Notes: a model not told the origin generated them from the sequence alone. Numbered from the stretch's first letter, positions 20,685 through 29,983 are shown. The stretch is DNA of 64,000 nt from Vibrio cincinnatiensis DSM 19608 (GCF_900167345.1 NZ_FUXB01000002.1:124001-188000); one strand, 5' to 3'. A program made the numbers and translations.

Positions 20685-22139
20685 TCAAGAATGAGAGGGC
20701 GAAAACCCACCGCCTAAAGCATGAATAAGTGCAAGATCTAAGCTAAACGCACGAGACTGAAGGTTAACCAACGCCCGCTGGTTATTGAGTAACGTCTCCT
20801 CGGCGACCAAAACATCAAGGTAAGTCGCTAGCCCCCCTTGGTAACGATTGTTGGCAATATGGTGAGCGCGCTCAGCTTGTATGACGGCTTGTTGCGTTTT
20901 TGCAATCCGCTCATCCAACGCCTGAGTACTGGTCAACACATCCGCAACGTCATGCAAAGCTTGATTTAACGTAGCGTTATATAAGCTGACCGACTCTTGA
21001 TAACGGGCTTGAGCAGAAGTGAGTTGCCCTTCCAATCGACCGCCCGTAAAGAGGGGTAAATAGATGGCCGGACCAATGCCGCCTGCATCATTACCACTGT
21101 TAAACACATTATCGAGACCAAAAGCTTGATAACCGATGAATGCGGAAAAGCTCACATCGGGATAAAACATGGCTTGTGCGATCCCCACCCGCTCAGCCGC
21201 CGCCTCAGCCCGCCAGCGCGCAGCAACAATATCGGCTCTATGCCCTAACAGGCCAATACTGGCGTCTGCTGGCAAACCAAAACGAGCGTCGAGCGTAACG
21301 GTTGGAGCATAAATCGTTCGTGCGCGATCCGGCCCTTGCCCAACTAAAGCGGCCAGCGCATTTTTTTGTAATTCAATCGACTCATTTAATGCCAAAAGTT
21401 CAGCATCAACACTGGCAGCAATCGATTTGGCTTGGCTAACCGCCCCCAGAGTTTCAAGCCCGTTGTCGTAGCGTTTTTGCAATAACTCAACCGTTTTCTC
21501 TCTCACCCCTAAAGCCGCTGCTACCGTGGTTTGGTTAGCATAGAGACGAGCCAGTTCTGCATAGGCATTAGCAATGGATGTCGCTAACATCAAACGAGCA
21601 GAAACGCTTTCAACCTCTGCGGCAGCCAACTCTGAGGTTGCCGCCGCAATCGACGCTCGGTTCTTACCCCAAAAGTCAAAGTCATATTGAAAATTAAGCG
21701 TGAGTGAACCGTAATCATTCCAACCATGAGGTGGTGAATACGATTGGTACTGATAACTGACTTTACTTTCGCTTGCAGAAGCCGCCAACCCAACATCCAA
21801 CGAACGAGCTGCCCCTGCTTGCTCGGCAATGCCTCGGGCATTGTCTAACCGTGCCTTCGCCATTTGCAACGTGGGGGAATACTCAAAGGCTTCCCTTATT
21901 AATTGATTAAGCTGTGTATCTTGATAGCGTTCCCACCAAGCATCCGTCGGCCATTCTATGCTGGCATGATCAGTAAACGTTTGTTCGGTATTCCACTCTT
22001 GTGCGGACTTCATCTTGGCCAAGTCTTGATCACGATCTGGACTTGCGCAGCCAAAAAGCAGTGCCGTACTGAGAAGACTCATCGAAAAATAAGGAACAGA
22101 TTGGCTCTGCATCGGCTTTATTGGAGTATTGAGTTTCAC
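20685..22139 (-). CDS. vceC: Outer-membrane efflux lipoprotein, NodT/VceC type
   Basis: Outer-membrane channel for the MFS pump, 484 residues. A lipobox LLFGC puts the modified Cys near residue 31. OEP repeats follow, with the NodT-group motif LLGHRADIVAARWRAEAA. The start used is GTG (22137-22139) with AAGG about 10 nt upstream; the in-frame ATGs further in have no ribosome-binding site. It is the first gene of the operon and faces the TetR gene across a 105-bp gap holding the nested palindrome at 22152-22179, which covers the region just before the start. Confidence 0.83.
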   Translation of the reverse strand: MKLNTPIKPMQSQSVPYFSMSLLSTALLFGCASPDRDQDLAKMKSAQEWNTEQTFTDHASIEWPTDAWWERYQDTQLNQLIREAFEYSPTLQMAKARLDNARGIAEQAGAARSLDVGLAASASESKVSYQYQSYSPPHGWNDYGSLTLNFQYDFDFWGKNRASIAAATSELAAAEVESVSARLMLATSIANAYAELARLYANQTTVAAALGVREKTVELLQKRYDNGLETLGAVSQAKSIAASVDAELLALNESIELQKNALAALVGQGPDRARTIYAPTVTLDARFGLPADASIGLLGHRADIVAARWRAEAAAERVGIAQAMFYPDVSFSAFIGYQAFGLDNVFNSGNDAGGIGPAIYLPLFTGGRLEGQLTSAQARYQESVSLYNATLNQALHDVADVLTSTQALDERIAKTQQAVIQAERAHHIANNRYQGGLATYLDVLVAEETLLNNQRALVNLQSRAFSLDLALIHALGGGFSPSHS

Positions 22140-22151
22140 ATTTGATAACCT

Positions 22152-22179
22152 TATAACTGAACTGTACGGTACAGTTATA
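22152..22179. promoter_or_regulatory. Nested 28-bp palindrome, probable VceR operator
   Basis: Two inverted repeats share one centre region: inner arms 22160-22167 and 22169-22176 (AACTGTAC/GTACAGTT, 1-bp centre), and outer arms TATAACTG (22152-22159) with CAGTTATA (22172-22179). It lies between the divergent pump operon and TetR gene. VceR is reported to bind a 28-bp inverted repeat in the equivalent gap. Confidence 0.8.
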
Positions 22180-22244
22180 CTCTTGACAGAAATGGATCGT
22201 CAAGAGAAAATTATGGAAATTTTTCAGTTGGGATTGAGGCGCGA

Positions 22245-22847
22245 ATGCGAGTAAAAAGTGAAGAAAAAAGGCAAGCTATTTTAGAGGTTGCAAAAGATTC
22301 TTTTACACAACAAGGCTTTGAACAGACATCTATGTCACACATTGCCAAAATGCTAGGCGGTTCAAAAGCGACGCTCTATAACTACTTTAGCTCTAAGGAA
22401 GAGATTTTTTCTGCGGTCATGGCCTCTTCAGCCACCGAACAGATCGCTAATGCCTTCTTATCTCTAGATAAAAATCGTGATATTGCCACTTCTTTGGAAG
22501 AATTTGGCGCAAATTTTCTCAACTCGATTCTCGGTGTTGAAGCCATGGCAATTTATCGCATGGCGATCCATGAAGCAGAACGCTCTTCTGTTGGACGACA
22601 TTTTTATGAGCAAGGGCCAAAGAAAGGCTGGACGCACGTCAGCGAGTATATTGCTGCACAAATTGATAAAGGAATGCTAAAGCCCTGCGACCCTTGGGTT
22701 GCCGCCATGCAATTTAAAGCTCTTCTGTCTGCGGAATACATTGAACCGTTTGCCTTAGGGGCCATAGACAAACCCACTCAAGCACAAATTAATACCACCG
22801 TTCACCGAGCCGTCACTATCTTTCTTACCCTTTATTCTCCACAATAA
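22245..22847 (+). CDS. vceR: TetR-family repressor of the MFS pump
   Basis: Repressor of 200 residues. The N-terminal TetR helix-turn-helix (about 5-50) reads KRQAILEVAKDSFTQQGFEQ, then SMSHIAKMLGGSKATLYNYF with the family's recognition helix. The C-terminal ligand domain resembles the AcrR C-like group (MAIYRMAIHEAERS). It is divergent from the vceCAB-like operon and its own promoter overlaps the gap containing the nested palindrome, so it should repress both directions until a pump substrate binds. A plausible -35 TTGACA is at 22183-22188. Confidence 0.87.
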   Translation: MRVKSEEKRQAILEVAKDSFTQQGFEQTSMSHIAKMLGGSKATLYNYFSSKEEIFSAVMASSATEQIANAFLSLDKNRDIATSLEEFGANFLNSILGVEAMAIYRMAIHEAERSSVGRHFYEQGPKKGWTHVSEYIAAQIDKGMLKPCDPWVAAMQFKALLSAEYIEPFALGAIDKPTQAQINTTVHRAVTIFLTLYSPQ

Positions 22848-22915
22848 CCCCTCTTTTATTGATACAAAAACAGGTTGGTGAATACGGGCCACCCCGTACT
22901 CTATGAGATAATAAA

Positions 22916-22949
22916 GCTGGAGCCAGCACTTTGACCCTGTGCCTCCAGC
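22916..22949 (+). terminator. Hairpin between tetR gene and ABC operon
   Basis: Outer arms 22916-22922 and 22943-22949 (GCTGGAG/CTCCAGC) and inner arms GCAC/GTGC with a 3-nt bulge. It has no T-run. It may end the TetR transcript or be a small structured element. Confidence 0.4.
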
Positions 22950-23036
22950 GCCGAACACGCCCTATTGCCAACCTTACTTTCTCATTCACACATGAAATAG
23001 TTCACAAGCGATTCAATAACAAAAAATACTGGACAT

Positions 23037-23055
23037 GATAACGATTCTCATGTTG
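23037..23055. promoter_or_regulatory. Fur-like box upstream of ABC importer
   Basis: GATAACGATTCTCATGTTG matches the 19-bp Fur consensus at 13 positions, 37 bp before the start of the substrate-binding protein gene. Confidence 0.6.
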
Positions 23056-23091
23056 AAATAATGTTATGTTATAACATCTAGAGTTTTACTA

Positions 23092-24624
23092 ATGAAAAAA
23101 ACGTTATTCTTGCTTGCTGTTATCGCCATTGCCGTGGTGTTTTTTTGGAAACCCAGCGCATCGGACAAACCCTCTCTTTTATCCGTTTCTGGTCCGTTTG
23201 AGTTCAGTAGCCAAGATCTGTCAAAAGATGGTTTTCTTTTTTCTCGCTTACAGGTCGTTGAAGCATTAATCGGTATTAATGACCAAGCACAACCTTACCC
23301 GCTTTTAGCACAAAGCTGGCAACAGAGTGAAGATGGATTACGCTGGGTTTTCGAAATTCGCCCCAATGTCGTGTTTCATGATGGTCAGCCGCTCACGGCC
23401 CAAGCTGTCGTTCGCTCACTCAGCCGAGCCGTCAATAAACCGGGAGTAATTCGTCAAGTCCCGATTGAGTCGATTACCGCAGAAAATGAGGCACTGGTGA
23501 TCACCCTACAGCGCCCTTATCGGCCATTGCTTTCCGTTCTCGCTCACTATTCCACCGCGATCATTTCGCCATCGTCTTATCATGAAAATGGGCACGTCAA
23601 TCGCTTACAAGGCACCGGACCTTACAAAATTGATCAATTACAAGCACCACATAAGGCGCAAGTCATGCGTTTTGACCGTTACTGGGGAACACCAGCGGCC
23701 ATTGAGAAAGTGGAGTACTTAACGGGGCATCGTTCCGAAAGCCGAGCGCTGCTCGCGCAAACGGGGCAAGCGGATATCGTCTATACATTAGATCCTATCA
23801 GCATCCCAGCCCTTCAGCAGGCCAAAAATGTCCAGTTACACATTGAGTCAATGCCACGAACAGTGCTGATTAAAGTCAATAATGCTCACCCATTTCTCAG
23901 TCATAAATCAGTACGTCAAGCCCTTAGCTTCGCTTTGGATCGTCAAGGTATGGCAGAATCCGTACTCCGTTTGCCACAATCCCATGCTTACCAACTTTTT
24001 TCTCCCGCTTTAGGCTCTTGGCATCTGCCCACTTTATCGGGAGAACAACGCCAGTTAGAAAAAGCGCAACAATTATTAACCGACCAAGGCTGGCAAAAAA
24101 ACGCGCAAGGCTTTCTGGAAAAATCGGGGGAAGTTTTCCGCGTTCAGTTACTGACTTATGCCGATAGACCAGAGCTTCCTCTCCTCGCAACGGCAATCCA
24201 AGCACAATGGCGAGAGTTGGGTATTGATGTTCAAATTTCGATTGATAATTCCAGTGCCATTCCTGCCAAGCATCATGATAATTCATTAGAACTGGCACTT
24301 ATTGCCCGCAATTTCGGTACACTTGCTGACCCCCTACCTTTACTAATGGAAGATTTTGCTACCGAAAAAGGATCCGATTGGGGGCCCATGCACTGGTCAT
24401 CCGATCTCTTCTCACAACAGCTTGATCAGCTAGTCACTGAATCCGACCCAGAGAAATATGAACAATTGGCTCAGCAAGCCGCTCATATCCTTGCTGATGA
24501 AATGCCTCTTATTCCTGTGACTTATTACCAACAAATTATCGCGGTAAATCGTCAAATTCATGGCTTCTCTTTTGACCCTTTTGAGATTAACTACCGTCTG
24601 TCGGAGATGAAGTTCCATGACTAA
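23092..24624 (+). CDS. ABC importer substrate-binding protein, SBP_bac_5 family
   Basis: Periplasmic binding protein of 510 residues in the DppA/NikA/OppA family. An N-terminal hydrophobic segment (about 4-20) serves as signal or anchor, with no lipobox Cys. Family landmarks are PYPLLAQSWQQSEDGLRWVFEIRPNV, FHDGQPLTAQAVV and TGPYKI. It is the first of four genes joined by 4-8 bp overlaps (the permease ATG lies within its last codons). The family covers dipeptides, nickel and opine-type metallophores. With a Fur-like box upstream and a siderophore receptor nearby, a metal-chelate substrate is a fair inference but is not proven. No good Shine-Dalgarno sequence precedes the ATG. Confidence 0.85.
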   Translation: MKKTLFLLAVIAIAVVFFWKPSASDKPSLLSVSGPFEFSSQDLSKDGFLFSRLQVVEALIGINDQAQPYPLLAQSWQQSEDGLRWVFEIRPNVVFHDGQPLTAQAVVRSLSRAVNKPGVIRQVPIESITAENEALVITLQRPYRPLLSVLAHYSTAIISPSSYHENGHVNRLQGTGPYKIDQLQAPHKAQVMRFDRYWGTPAAIEKVEYLTGHRSESRALLAQTGQADIVYTLDPISIPALQQAKNVQLHIESMPRTVLIKVNNAHPFLSHKSVRQALSFALDRQGMAESVLRLPQSHAYQLFSPALGSWHLPTLSGEQRQLEKAQQLLTDQGWQKNAQGFLEKSGEVFRVQLLTYADRPELPLLATAIQAQWRELGIDVQISIDNSSAIPAKHHDNSLELALIARNFGTLADPLPLLMEDFATEKGSDWGPMHWSSDLFSQQLDQLVTESDPEKYEQLAQQAAHILADEMPLIPVTYYQQIIAVNRQIHGFSFDPFEINYRLSEMKFHD

Positions 24625-25570
24625 ACTCTTGCTCTCTCGGTTGTACCAAGCACTTTTTGTCGCTTGGTCAGTGGGCACCTTGACGTTTATTTTGATGAGA
24701 ATGATCCCCGGCGATATCGCCTACCGCATTGCAGCAGGTCGCTATGGTTATGACTATGTCAATGAACAAGCCGCCTTAGCGGTGCGAGCGGAACTTGGGC
24801 TTGATCGTTCAGGTGTTGAGCTTTATCTCAGTTGGCTATGGGATTTGTTGCATTTTAATTTGGGGCATTCTCTCGTCAGTGGCGAACCGATTGTTGATGC
24901 CCTATCTCATCAGCTTGGCCATTCATTGCTTCTTGCGGGTGCAGCAACGTTACTTTCTCTATGCCTTGCTATTCCACTTGGGATCTACTGTGGAAGAAGA
25001 GTTAACCAGTGGAGCGATCACCTTGCGCTCTTTGGTTCCATCATTGTTAGGGCTCAGCCAGTCTTTCTGATTGGGTTGGTACTGATCTTGATTTTCTCTT
25101 TACACCTGAACTTACTGCCCGTAGCGGGGTTTGGCCGACTAGAACACGTGATTCTTCCTGCATGCGCATTGGCATGTAGCCTTGCCGCTATGTCTAATCG
25201 AATGATCCGTAATGCCACCCACCAAGTGATTCATTCCTCCTATTTTCAGTTTGCACGTCTTAAGGGGCTAACCGAATCGCAGGCATTTCAGCGACATGCA
25301 CATAAAAATATTGCTTTGCCCGTCATTGCTTTCGTTGGCATTCAAGCAGCCGGCTTGGTAGAAGGAATCGTCATGATTGAATCCTTATTTTCCTGGCCCG
25401 GTATTGGTCATGCCCTTTCTCACGCTATCTTCCAACGTGATATTCCGATGATCCAAGGTGCGGCATTGATCATGGGGTTACTGTTTGTGTTCATCAATAC
25501 CTTGGTTGATGTGGCCCAGTATTACCTAGATCCAAGACAACGATTTGCAAAACAGGAGTCACACGCATGA
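24617..25570 (+). CDS. ABC importer permease (DppB/NikB type)
   Basis: Inner-membrane permease of 317 residues with about six helices. The N-terminus LLSRLYQALFVAWSVGTLTF followed by MIPGD is the standard opening of DppB-type subunits, and the EAA loop is seen as YFQFARLKGLTESQAFQRHA. Its start overlaps the binding-protein gene by 8 bp and its end overlaps the next permease by 4 bp, so the two permeases are made together as a heterodimer. Confidence 0.88.
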   Translation: MTKLLLSRLYQALFVAWSVGTLTFILMRMIPGDIAYRIAAGRYGYDYVNEQAALAVRAELGLDRSGVELYLSWLWDLLHFNLGHSLVSGEPIVDALSHQLGHSLLLAGAATLLSLCLAIPLGIYCGRRVNQWSDHLALFGSIIVRAQPVFLIGLVLILIFSLHLNLLPVAGFGRLEHVILPACALACSLAAMSNRMIRNATHQVIHSSYFQFARLKGLTESQAFQRHAHKNIALPVIAFVGIQAAGLVEGIVMIESLFSWPGIGHALSHAIFQRDIPMIQGAALIMGLLFVFINTLVDVAQYYLDPRQRFAKQESHA

Positions 25571-26364
25571 GTGGCCTTATTCATTTATCTCGAACCCAAT
25601 GGGTGGGATTGAGTATTTTATTCGTTCTCGTCACGCTCACCGCTATCGAGTGGCTTTTTTATCAGGGTGATCCGGCCCAACAATCATTATCTCAAGCGTT
25701 TGCATTACCGTCTTGGCAAGAACCGTTCGGGCGAGATCACTATGGCCGCAGTAACTACGCTCGGCTCAGTAGTGCAATTATGACCTCGCTCAGTATGGCG
25801 CTGTTCAGTGTTCTCACCTCTGCCTCATTAGGGCTACTCGCAGGGGTGGTGGCAGCATGGAAAGGGGGCTGGTGGGATAAAAGCTTGTCGTGGTTGGTCA
25901 ACCTACTTTTGGCTATGCCGGGGCTCATTTTGGTTCTTCTTTTTGGTGCCATGCTACCGGGCTCATTTATGATCCTCTATTTTGCTATCTCTTTAATTTT
26001 ATGGGTAGAGTATTTTCGAGTGGTGCGTAGCCGAACCCTAACCTTGCTGCGCTCTCCCGAAATCGAAGCCGCCCGACTTTACGGATTCAGTTCGTGGTAT
26101 CAATTTAAACGCCACTTGTGGCCAACACTGCGTACCGATCTCTTTACCTTAGGTTGCTTTGGGGCTGGAAATGCCATCTTGGCGCTTGCCTCCATTGGTT
26201 TTTTATATGTAGGCCTTAAGCCACCCGCCGCAGAACTAGGGCTCATGATGGTTGAGTTATTTCGTTATTATCATCAAGCCCCATGGGTACTGCTTCAGCC
26301 TATCGCGGTCGTCTTTCTGTTAGTCATGAGTTTTCATCTATTAGCTCGAGGTAAACACGCATGA
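25567..26364 (+). CDS. ABC importer permease (DppC/NikC type)
   Basis: Second permease subunit, 265 residues, about six helices, with the DppC-type motif FGRDHYGRSNYARL after the first helix and an EAA-like loop IEAARLYGFSSWYQFKRHLWP. It overlaps both neighbours by 4 bp. It is slightly shorter than many DppC proteins, but all landmarks are present. Confidence 0.87.
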   Translation: MSGLIHLSRTQWVGLSILFVLVTLTAIEWLFYQGDPAQQSLSQAFALPSWQEPFGRDHYGRSNYARLSSAIMTSLSMALFSVLTSASLGLLAGVVAAWKGGWWDKSLSWLVNLLLAMPGLILVLLFGAMLPGSFMILYFAISLILWVEYFRVVRSRTLTLLRSPEIEAARLYGFSSWYQFKRHLWPTLRTDLFTLGCFGAGNAILALASIGFLYVGLKPPAAELGLMMVELFRYYHQAPWVLLQPIAVVFLLVMSFHLLARGKHA

Positions 26365-27743
26365 ACACTTTATTACGCGTAGAGCAGTTAGCGATCTATA
26401 GCCAAGAACAGTGTTTGGTTGACCCCGTTTCCTTCCATCTGGCTTCTGGTGAAGCGGTCACCATTTTAGGAGAAACGGGCTCAGGGAAAAGCCTTCTTGC
26501 CAATGCGATAATTGGAACGTTACCCAATGAGTTAACCTTGCAAGGAAATATCACGCTATTTGGAAAAAATCAGAACTCCCGCTCTCAGGCAGAGCGTCAA
26601 GCACTCTGGGGAAAGAAAATCTCGATTCTCCCTCAAGAACCTTGGTACGCCTTAAGCCCATTAATGAACATAGGTGAGCAAGTCCGTGAAGTTCATACGT
26701 TAGTTAATCACAATGCCGCTCAGGCGAATGAAAAAACGCAGGCAGCCTTTAATCAGGTTGAACTTAGCCAAGACCAAGGGAAATACCCCCATCAGATCTC
26801 TGGAGGCATGGCACAGCGGGTAGCCTATCTTTGCGCCACTCAAGCAGGAGGCGAACTGTTGATCGCTGATGAACCAACCAAAGGGCTAGACAGCAGTCGA
26901 AGAGATCAGATTATTGAACAGCTCCTCACCCATAAGCAGCGAGGGGCCGTACTCACCATTACTCATGATGTTGAAGTCGCTGACCGCTTAGGAGGAGAGA
27001 TCATTGTCATGAGAAAAGGGGTTATCCAAGAGCGAGGGCCAGCAGAACAAGTGCTTAAACACCCTCAATCAGACTACACCAAAGCCCTTATTGCTGCTGA
27101 TCCCCATTTTTGGGAAAAACGTTCTAAACCTCAAATAGGTGAACCACTACTGACGGTTCATCAGTTAACCAAAGGGTTTGCAAAGAGAACACTATTTCGA
27201 GATCTTAATTTCACATTAGCCAGTGGTGAAGTTCTTGGCATCAGCGGTGACAGCGGTTGTGGCAAATCAACCTTGGCCGATCTCTTGCTTGGGTTACAAT
27301 CCCCTTGCTCTGGCGGCATCACGTTTCACCAGAAAATCAAGGTCGCTGAGGCGCTGAAGCTGTATCAAGACCCTCCCAGTGCGTTGGCGAAACATTGCAC
27401 ATTGCAAACGCTATTGAACGATCTTGAACAACGACATGCGATTGATAAGCAGGCGATCCCTATCTTAATGGCAAAACTCAACTTATCACCGGATTTATTG
27501 CTGCGTCAGACAACCCAAATCTCGGGAGGGGAATTACAGCGCTTTGCTATTTTACGGGCTTTATTAATGAAGCCTAAGCTACTGATTGCCGATGAACCCA
27601 CCTCTCGTCTTGACCCCGTTACCGCAGCAAACACATTGGAATTGATGCTGGATTTAACACAACAGATAGGCTGCGCGTTAGTCCTCATTAGCCATGATAA
27701 AGCAGCATTAGAGAAGCGCTGTCATAAGGTGGTTCAACTCTAG
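26361..27743 (+). CDS. ABC importer ATPase, fused double-domain protein
   Basis: One polypeptide of 460 residues carries two nucleotide-binding domains that are separate DppD and DppF proteins in most such importers. Domain 1 (about 1-240): Walker A GETGSGKSLL, signature ISGGMAQRV, Walker B LLIADEPTKGLD. Domain 2 (about 260-460): Walker A GDSGCGKSTL, signature ISGGELQRF, Walker B LLIADEPTSRLD. Both look active. Domain 2 is compact and its region between Walker A and signature is shorter than usual. The frame is continuous, so this is a true fusion and not a misread junction. The YejF/GsiA-like layout is known in the family. Confidence 0.87.
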   Translation: MNTLLRVEQLAIYSQEQCLVDPVSFHLASGEAVTILGETGSGKSLLANAIIGTLPNELTLQGNITLFGKNQNSRSQAERQALWGKKISILPQEPWYALSPLMNIGEQVREVHTLVNHNAAQANEKTQAAFNQVELSQDQGKYPHQISGGMAQRVAYLCATQAGGELLIADEPTKGLDSSRRDQIIEQLLTHKQRGAVLTITHDVEVADRLGGEIIVMRKGVIQERGPAEQVLKHPQSDYTKALIAADPHFWEKRSKPQIGEPLLTVHQLTKGFAKRTLFRDLNFTLASGEVLGISGDSGCGKSTLADLLLGLQSPCSGGITFHQKIKVAEALKLYQDPPSALAKHCTLQTLLNDLEQRHAIDKQAIPILMAKLNLSPDLLLRQTTQISGGELQRFAILRALLMKPKLLIADEPTSRLDPVTAANTLELMLDLTQQIGCALVLISHDKAALEKRCHKVVQL

Positions 27744-27779
27744 TTGTTTCACTTAAATTATTTGTTAGTATAGGCCGTT

Positions 27780-27860
27780 ATAGTCGGGGAGCCTTTGAGC
27801 TGAGATCGCACAGCGAGACCCGTTGAACCTGATTCAGTTAACACTGACGTAGGGAACTAT
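27780..27860 (+). promoter_or_regulatory. TPP riboswitch (THI element)
   Basis: All conserved parts of the thiamine pyrophosphate aptamer are present in order: closing stem ATAGT (27780-27784) with ACTAT (27856-27860), CGGGGAGCC, CTGAGAT (27800-27806), ACCCGTTGAACCTGAT (ending 27833) and GACGTAGGGAA. It lies 85 bp before thiD. No clear terminator hairpin follows, so control may be at translation or through Rho. Confidence 0.95.
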
Positions 27861-27944
27861 CGCGGACCATTTACGCCGCCAACGCAATCACGGCACAGTA
27901 CAATGCCAGTAGCGAGTTCCTCTTCGTCACATTTGGAGCCCGTT

Positions 27945-28814
27945 ATGCCAACCACCTCTCTTTCTTCCCCTCCGATTGTATTAACCATTGCTGGCTCAGA
28001 CAGCGGCGGCGGCGCGGGAATTCAAGCGGATATCAAAACCATCTCAGCGACTGGCAGTTATGCTTGCAGTGCCATTACGGCGATAACCTCGCAAAATACG
28101 CTCGGTGTTTCGGCCATTTTGCCCATTCCGATTAAGCATATTGAAAGTCAATTAGATGCGATATTTTGTGATTTAAATGTGGCGGCGGTGAAAATCGGCA
28201 TGTTAGCCGATAGCCAGATTATTCACGCAGTGGCGGATAAACTGCGTCAATATCACCCCCCATTCGTTGTCTTAGATCCCGTTATGGTCGCAACCAGTGG
28301 TGATGTATTACTGCAAAATGAAGCGATTAACCACCTTAAACAGTATCTTTTCCCTCTTGCTACTGTCATCACCCCAAACTTACCGGAAGCGGCGGTGTTA
28401 ACGGGCGTTCCTTTACCAAAGCATGAATCTGAATTGAGTCAGTTAGTGGATGCACTCCAGCAATTAGCCTGTCAGGCGGCACTGCTTAAAGGTGGCCATT
28501 TTACTCAATCCCCTCACAGTAATGACTGGCTTATCACCAAACAGCAGGTTCACTGTTTTTCTGCCGATAGAATTCAAACAAGCAACACCCATGGCACAGG
28601 TTGTACCCTCTCCTCTGCCATTACCTCTTACCTTGCGCAAGGTCAGCCACTTGAACAAGCCATCCACAGCGCGAAACACTATATTTCCCAAGCGCTATTT
28701 TATGCTGATCAATTACATGTGGGTCAGGGGCATGGGCCCGTTCACCACTTTTATGAAGCGAATCCAACCCCTCTATCTTCTATTCCATCTATACTAGAGA
28801 AGAAGAAGCGTTAA
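27945..28814 (+). CDS. thiD: Hydroxymethylpyrimidine (phosphate) kinase
   Basis: Phosphorylates HMP and then HMP phosphate to give HMP-PP for thiamine synthesis in the cytoplasm. The start at 27945 is chosen over 27903 because GGAG lies six bases before it. Conserved ThiD features are visible: LTIAGSDSGGGAGIQADIKT at the N-terminus, VKIGML, VLDPVMVATSGD, TPNLPEA and the anion-hole motif NTHGTGCTLSSAI with its catalytic Cys. Length is 289 residues, slightly longer than the usual 266 because of a C-terminal tail. The TPP riboswitch directly upstream confirms the role. It seems to be a lone salvage gene, with no other thi genes beside it. Confidence 0.95.
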   Translation: MPTTSLSSPPIVLTIAGSDSGGGAGIQADIKTISATGSYACSAITAITSQNTLGVSAILPIPIKHIESQLDAIFCDLNVAAVKIGMLADSQIIHAVADKLRQYHPPFVVLDPVMVATSGDVLLQNEAINHLKQYLFPLATVITPNLPEAAVLTGVPLPKHESELSQLVDALQQLACQAALLKGGHFTQSPHSNDWLITKQQVHCFSADRIQTSNTHGTGCTLSSAITSYLAQGQPLEQAIHSAKHYISQALFYADQLHVGQGHGPVHHFYEANPTPLSSIPSILEKKKR

Positions 28815-28973
28815 CCTCTCTAGTCATTCAATTTTTTTGAACAAGCACGACAAGTTCCTCCGCTTTTTCAATCACACACAAAGCCGTAAAGTAACAACCA
28901 AGCAATGAGGAACACCTTCTCAAATTTCAAATAGTTTAAAGCACTTGGGTTGACCAAGTTAAAGGAGCAAAAA

Positions 28974-29669
28974 ATGATTGAAGTAAGAAAAGCAGAACAA
29001 CGTGGTCGTGCGAACTTTGGCTGGTTAGATAGCAAACACACCTTTTCCTTTGGTAGTTACTACGACCCACAACATATGGGCTTTTCAGAATTACGGGTGA
29101 TCAACGATGATATCGTGACCCCCAGCGCAGGTTTTGAAACACACGGTCACCGTGATATGGAGATCATCAGCTATGTTTTAGAAGGCACCATCGCCCATAA
29201 AGACAGTGCGGGTAACATCAAAACGCTACCGGCGGGTGAGTTTCAATTAATGTCAGCAGGGCGCGGTATTTACCACAGTGAGTTTAACGCTTCAGACAGT
29301 GAACCCCTGCGCTTTTTGCAGATTTGGATTCAACCGAATGTTCAAGGCGGCGAACCGGGGTATCAACAAAAAGATTTTGGGAAACACGTGGGCTTAACCC
29401 CCATTGTGAGCCCTACTGGTGAACAAGGCACACTACACATTAAACAAGATGCCTCACTACATCAGTTGATTTTAGAGCCCAATACGTCGCTGACTTATGA
29501 AGTGACCTCTGGCCGACGGGTGTACATCCACCAAGTCCACAGCCAGTTAAATGTAAATGGAACTCTGCTCTCCCCCGGAGATGGCGCAAAAATCAGCGCA
29601 GAATCCAGTCTAGAACTGCGCAACGATTCAGATCTCCCCGTCACCGCGTTGGTCTTTGACCTACCCTAG
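28974..29669 (+). CDS. Pirin family protein
   Basis: Bicupin of 231 residues in the bacterial pirin/YhhW group, which bind iron and often have quercetinase-like activity. The start at 28974 has AAGGAG at 28962-28966. The N-terminal cupin shows the conserved metal ligands in FETHGHRDMEIISYVLEG (His, His) and in GRGIYHSE (His, Glu). The opening RGRANFGWLDSKHTFSFG is diagnostic. A short inverted repeat ACTTGG/CCAAGT (28943-28959) sits just before the ribosome-binding site and might shade it. It is a single gene; function in the cell is unknown. Confidence 0.9.
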   Translation: MIEVRKAEQRGRANFGWLDSKHTFSFGSYYDPQHMGFSELRVINDDIVTPSAGFETHGHRDMEIISYVLEGTIAHKDSAGNIKTLPAGEFQLMSAGRGIYHSEFNASDSEPLRFLQIWIQPNVQGGEPGYQQKDFGKHVGLTPIVSPTGEQGTLHIKQDASLHQLILEPNTSLTYEVTSGRRVYIHQVHSQLNVNGTLLSPGDGAKISAESSLELRNDSDLPVTALVFDLP

Positions 29670-29983
29670 TCAACCTTGAGATAAAGCGCCCCAGAAATGG
29701 GGCGTTACCACATTAATTCAGATATTGCACAATCCCCGTTTCACCTCCACAAACACTTCGTTTAAACGTATGCATAAACGGAACTTAGCTTTGGCAAAAA
29801 GGCAATTTTTTGCGTTTTGATCACATCCTTGTTATTAAATGGTATAACAGGCTAACGCTTTTCAGCCATTCTTGATATATCGCAAGACATGACGGCCTTA
29901 AGCCCGTTAATTATGACCTTCTCGTACCGAGCGCCTTTCCTACTCGTTCGGTTTTCTCCAGTAATTTTTAGCAAGGAATTTTT
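29670..29983. other. Intergenic region after pirin gene
   Basis: A hairpin with 6-bp GC-only arms (29687-29692 with 29699-29704) follows the pirin stop and probably ends that transcript, although its T-run is short. The rest is AT-rich spacer with no gene I can support; AAGGA near 29973 serves the next gene. Confidence 0.5.

Noticed and set aside
27000..27200. Possible frameshift or assembly join in the double ATPase gene
   Set aside because: The frame is continuous through the linker and both halves have complete motifs, so a natural fusion is the simpler reading.
28943..28959. Regulatory hairpin over the pirin ribosome-binding site
   Set aside because: The repeat is only 6 bp with a 5-nt loop and ends before AAGGAG, so an RNA switch is not supported.
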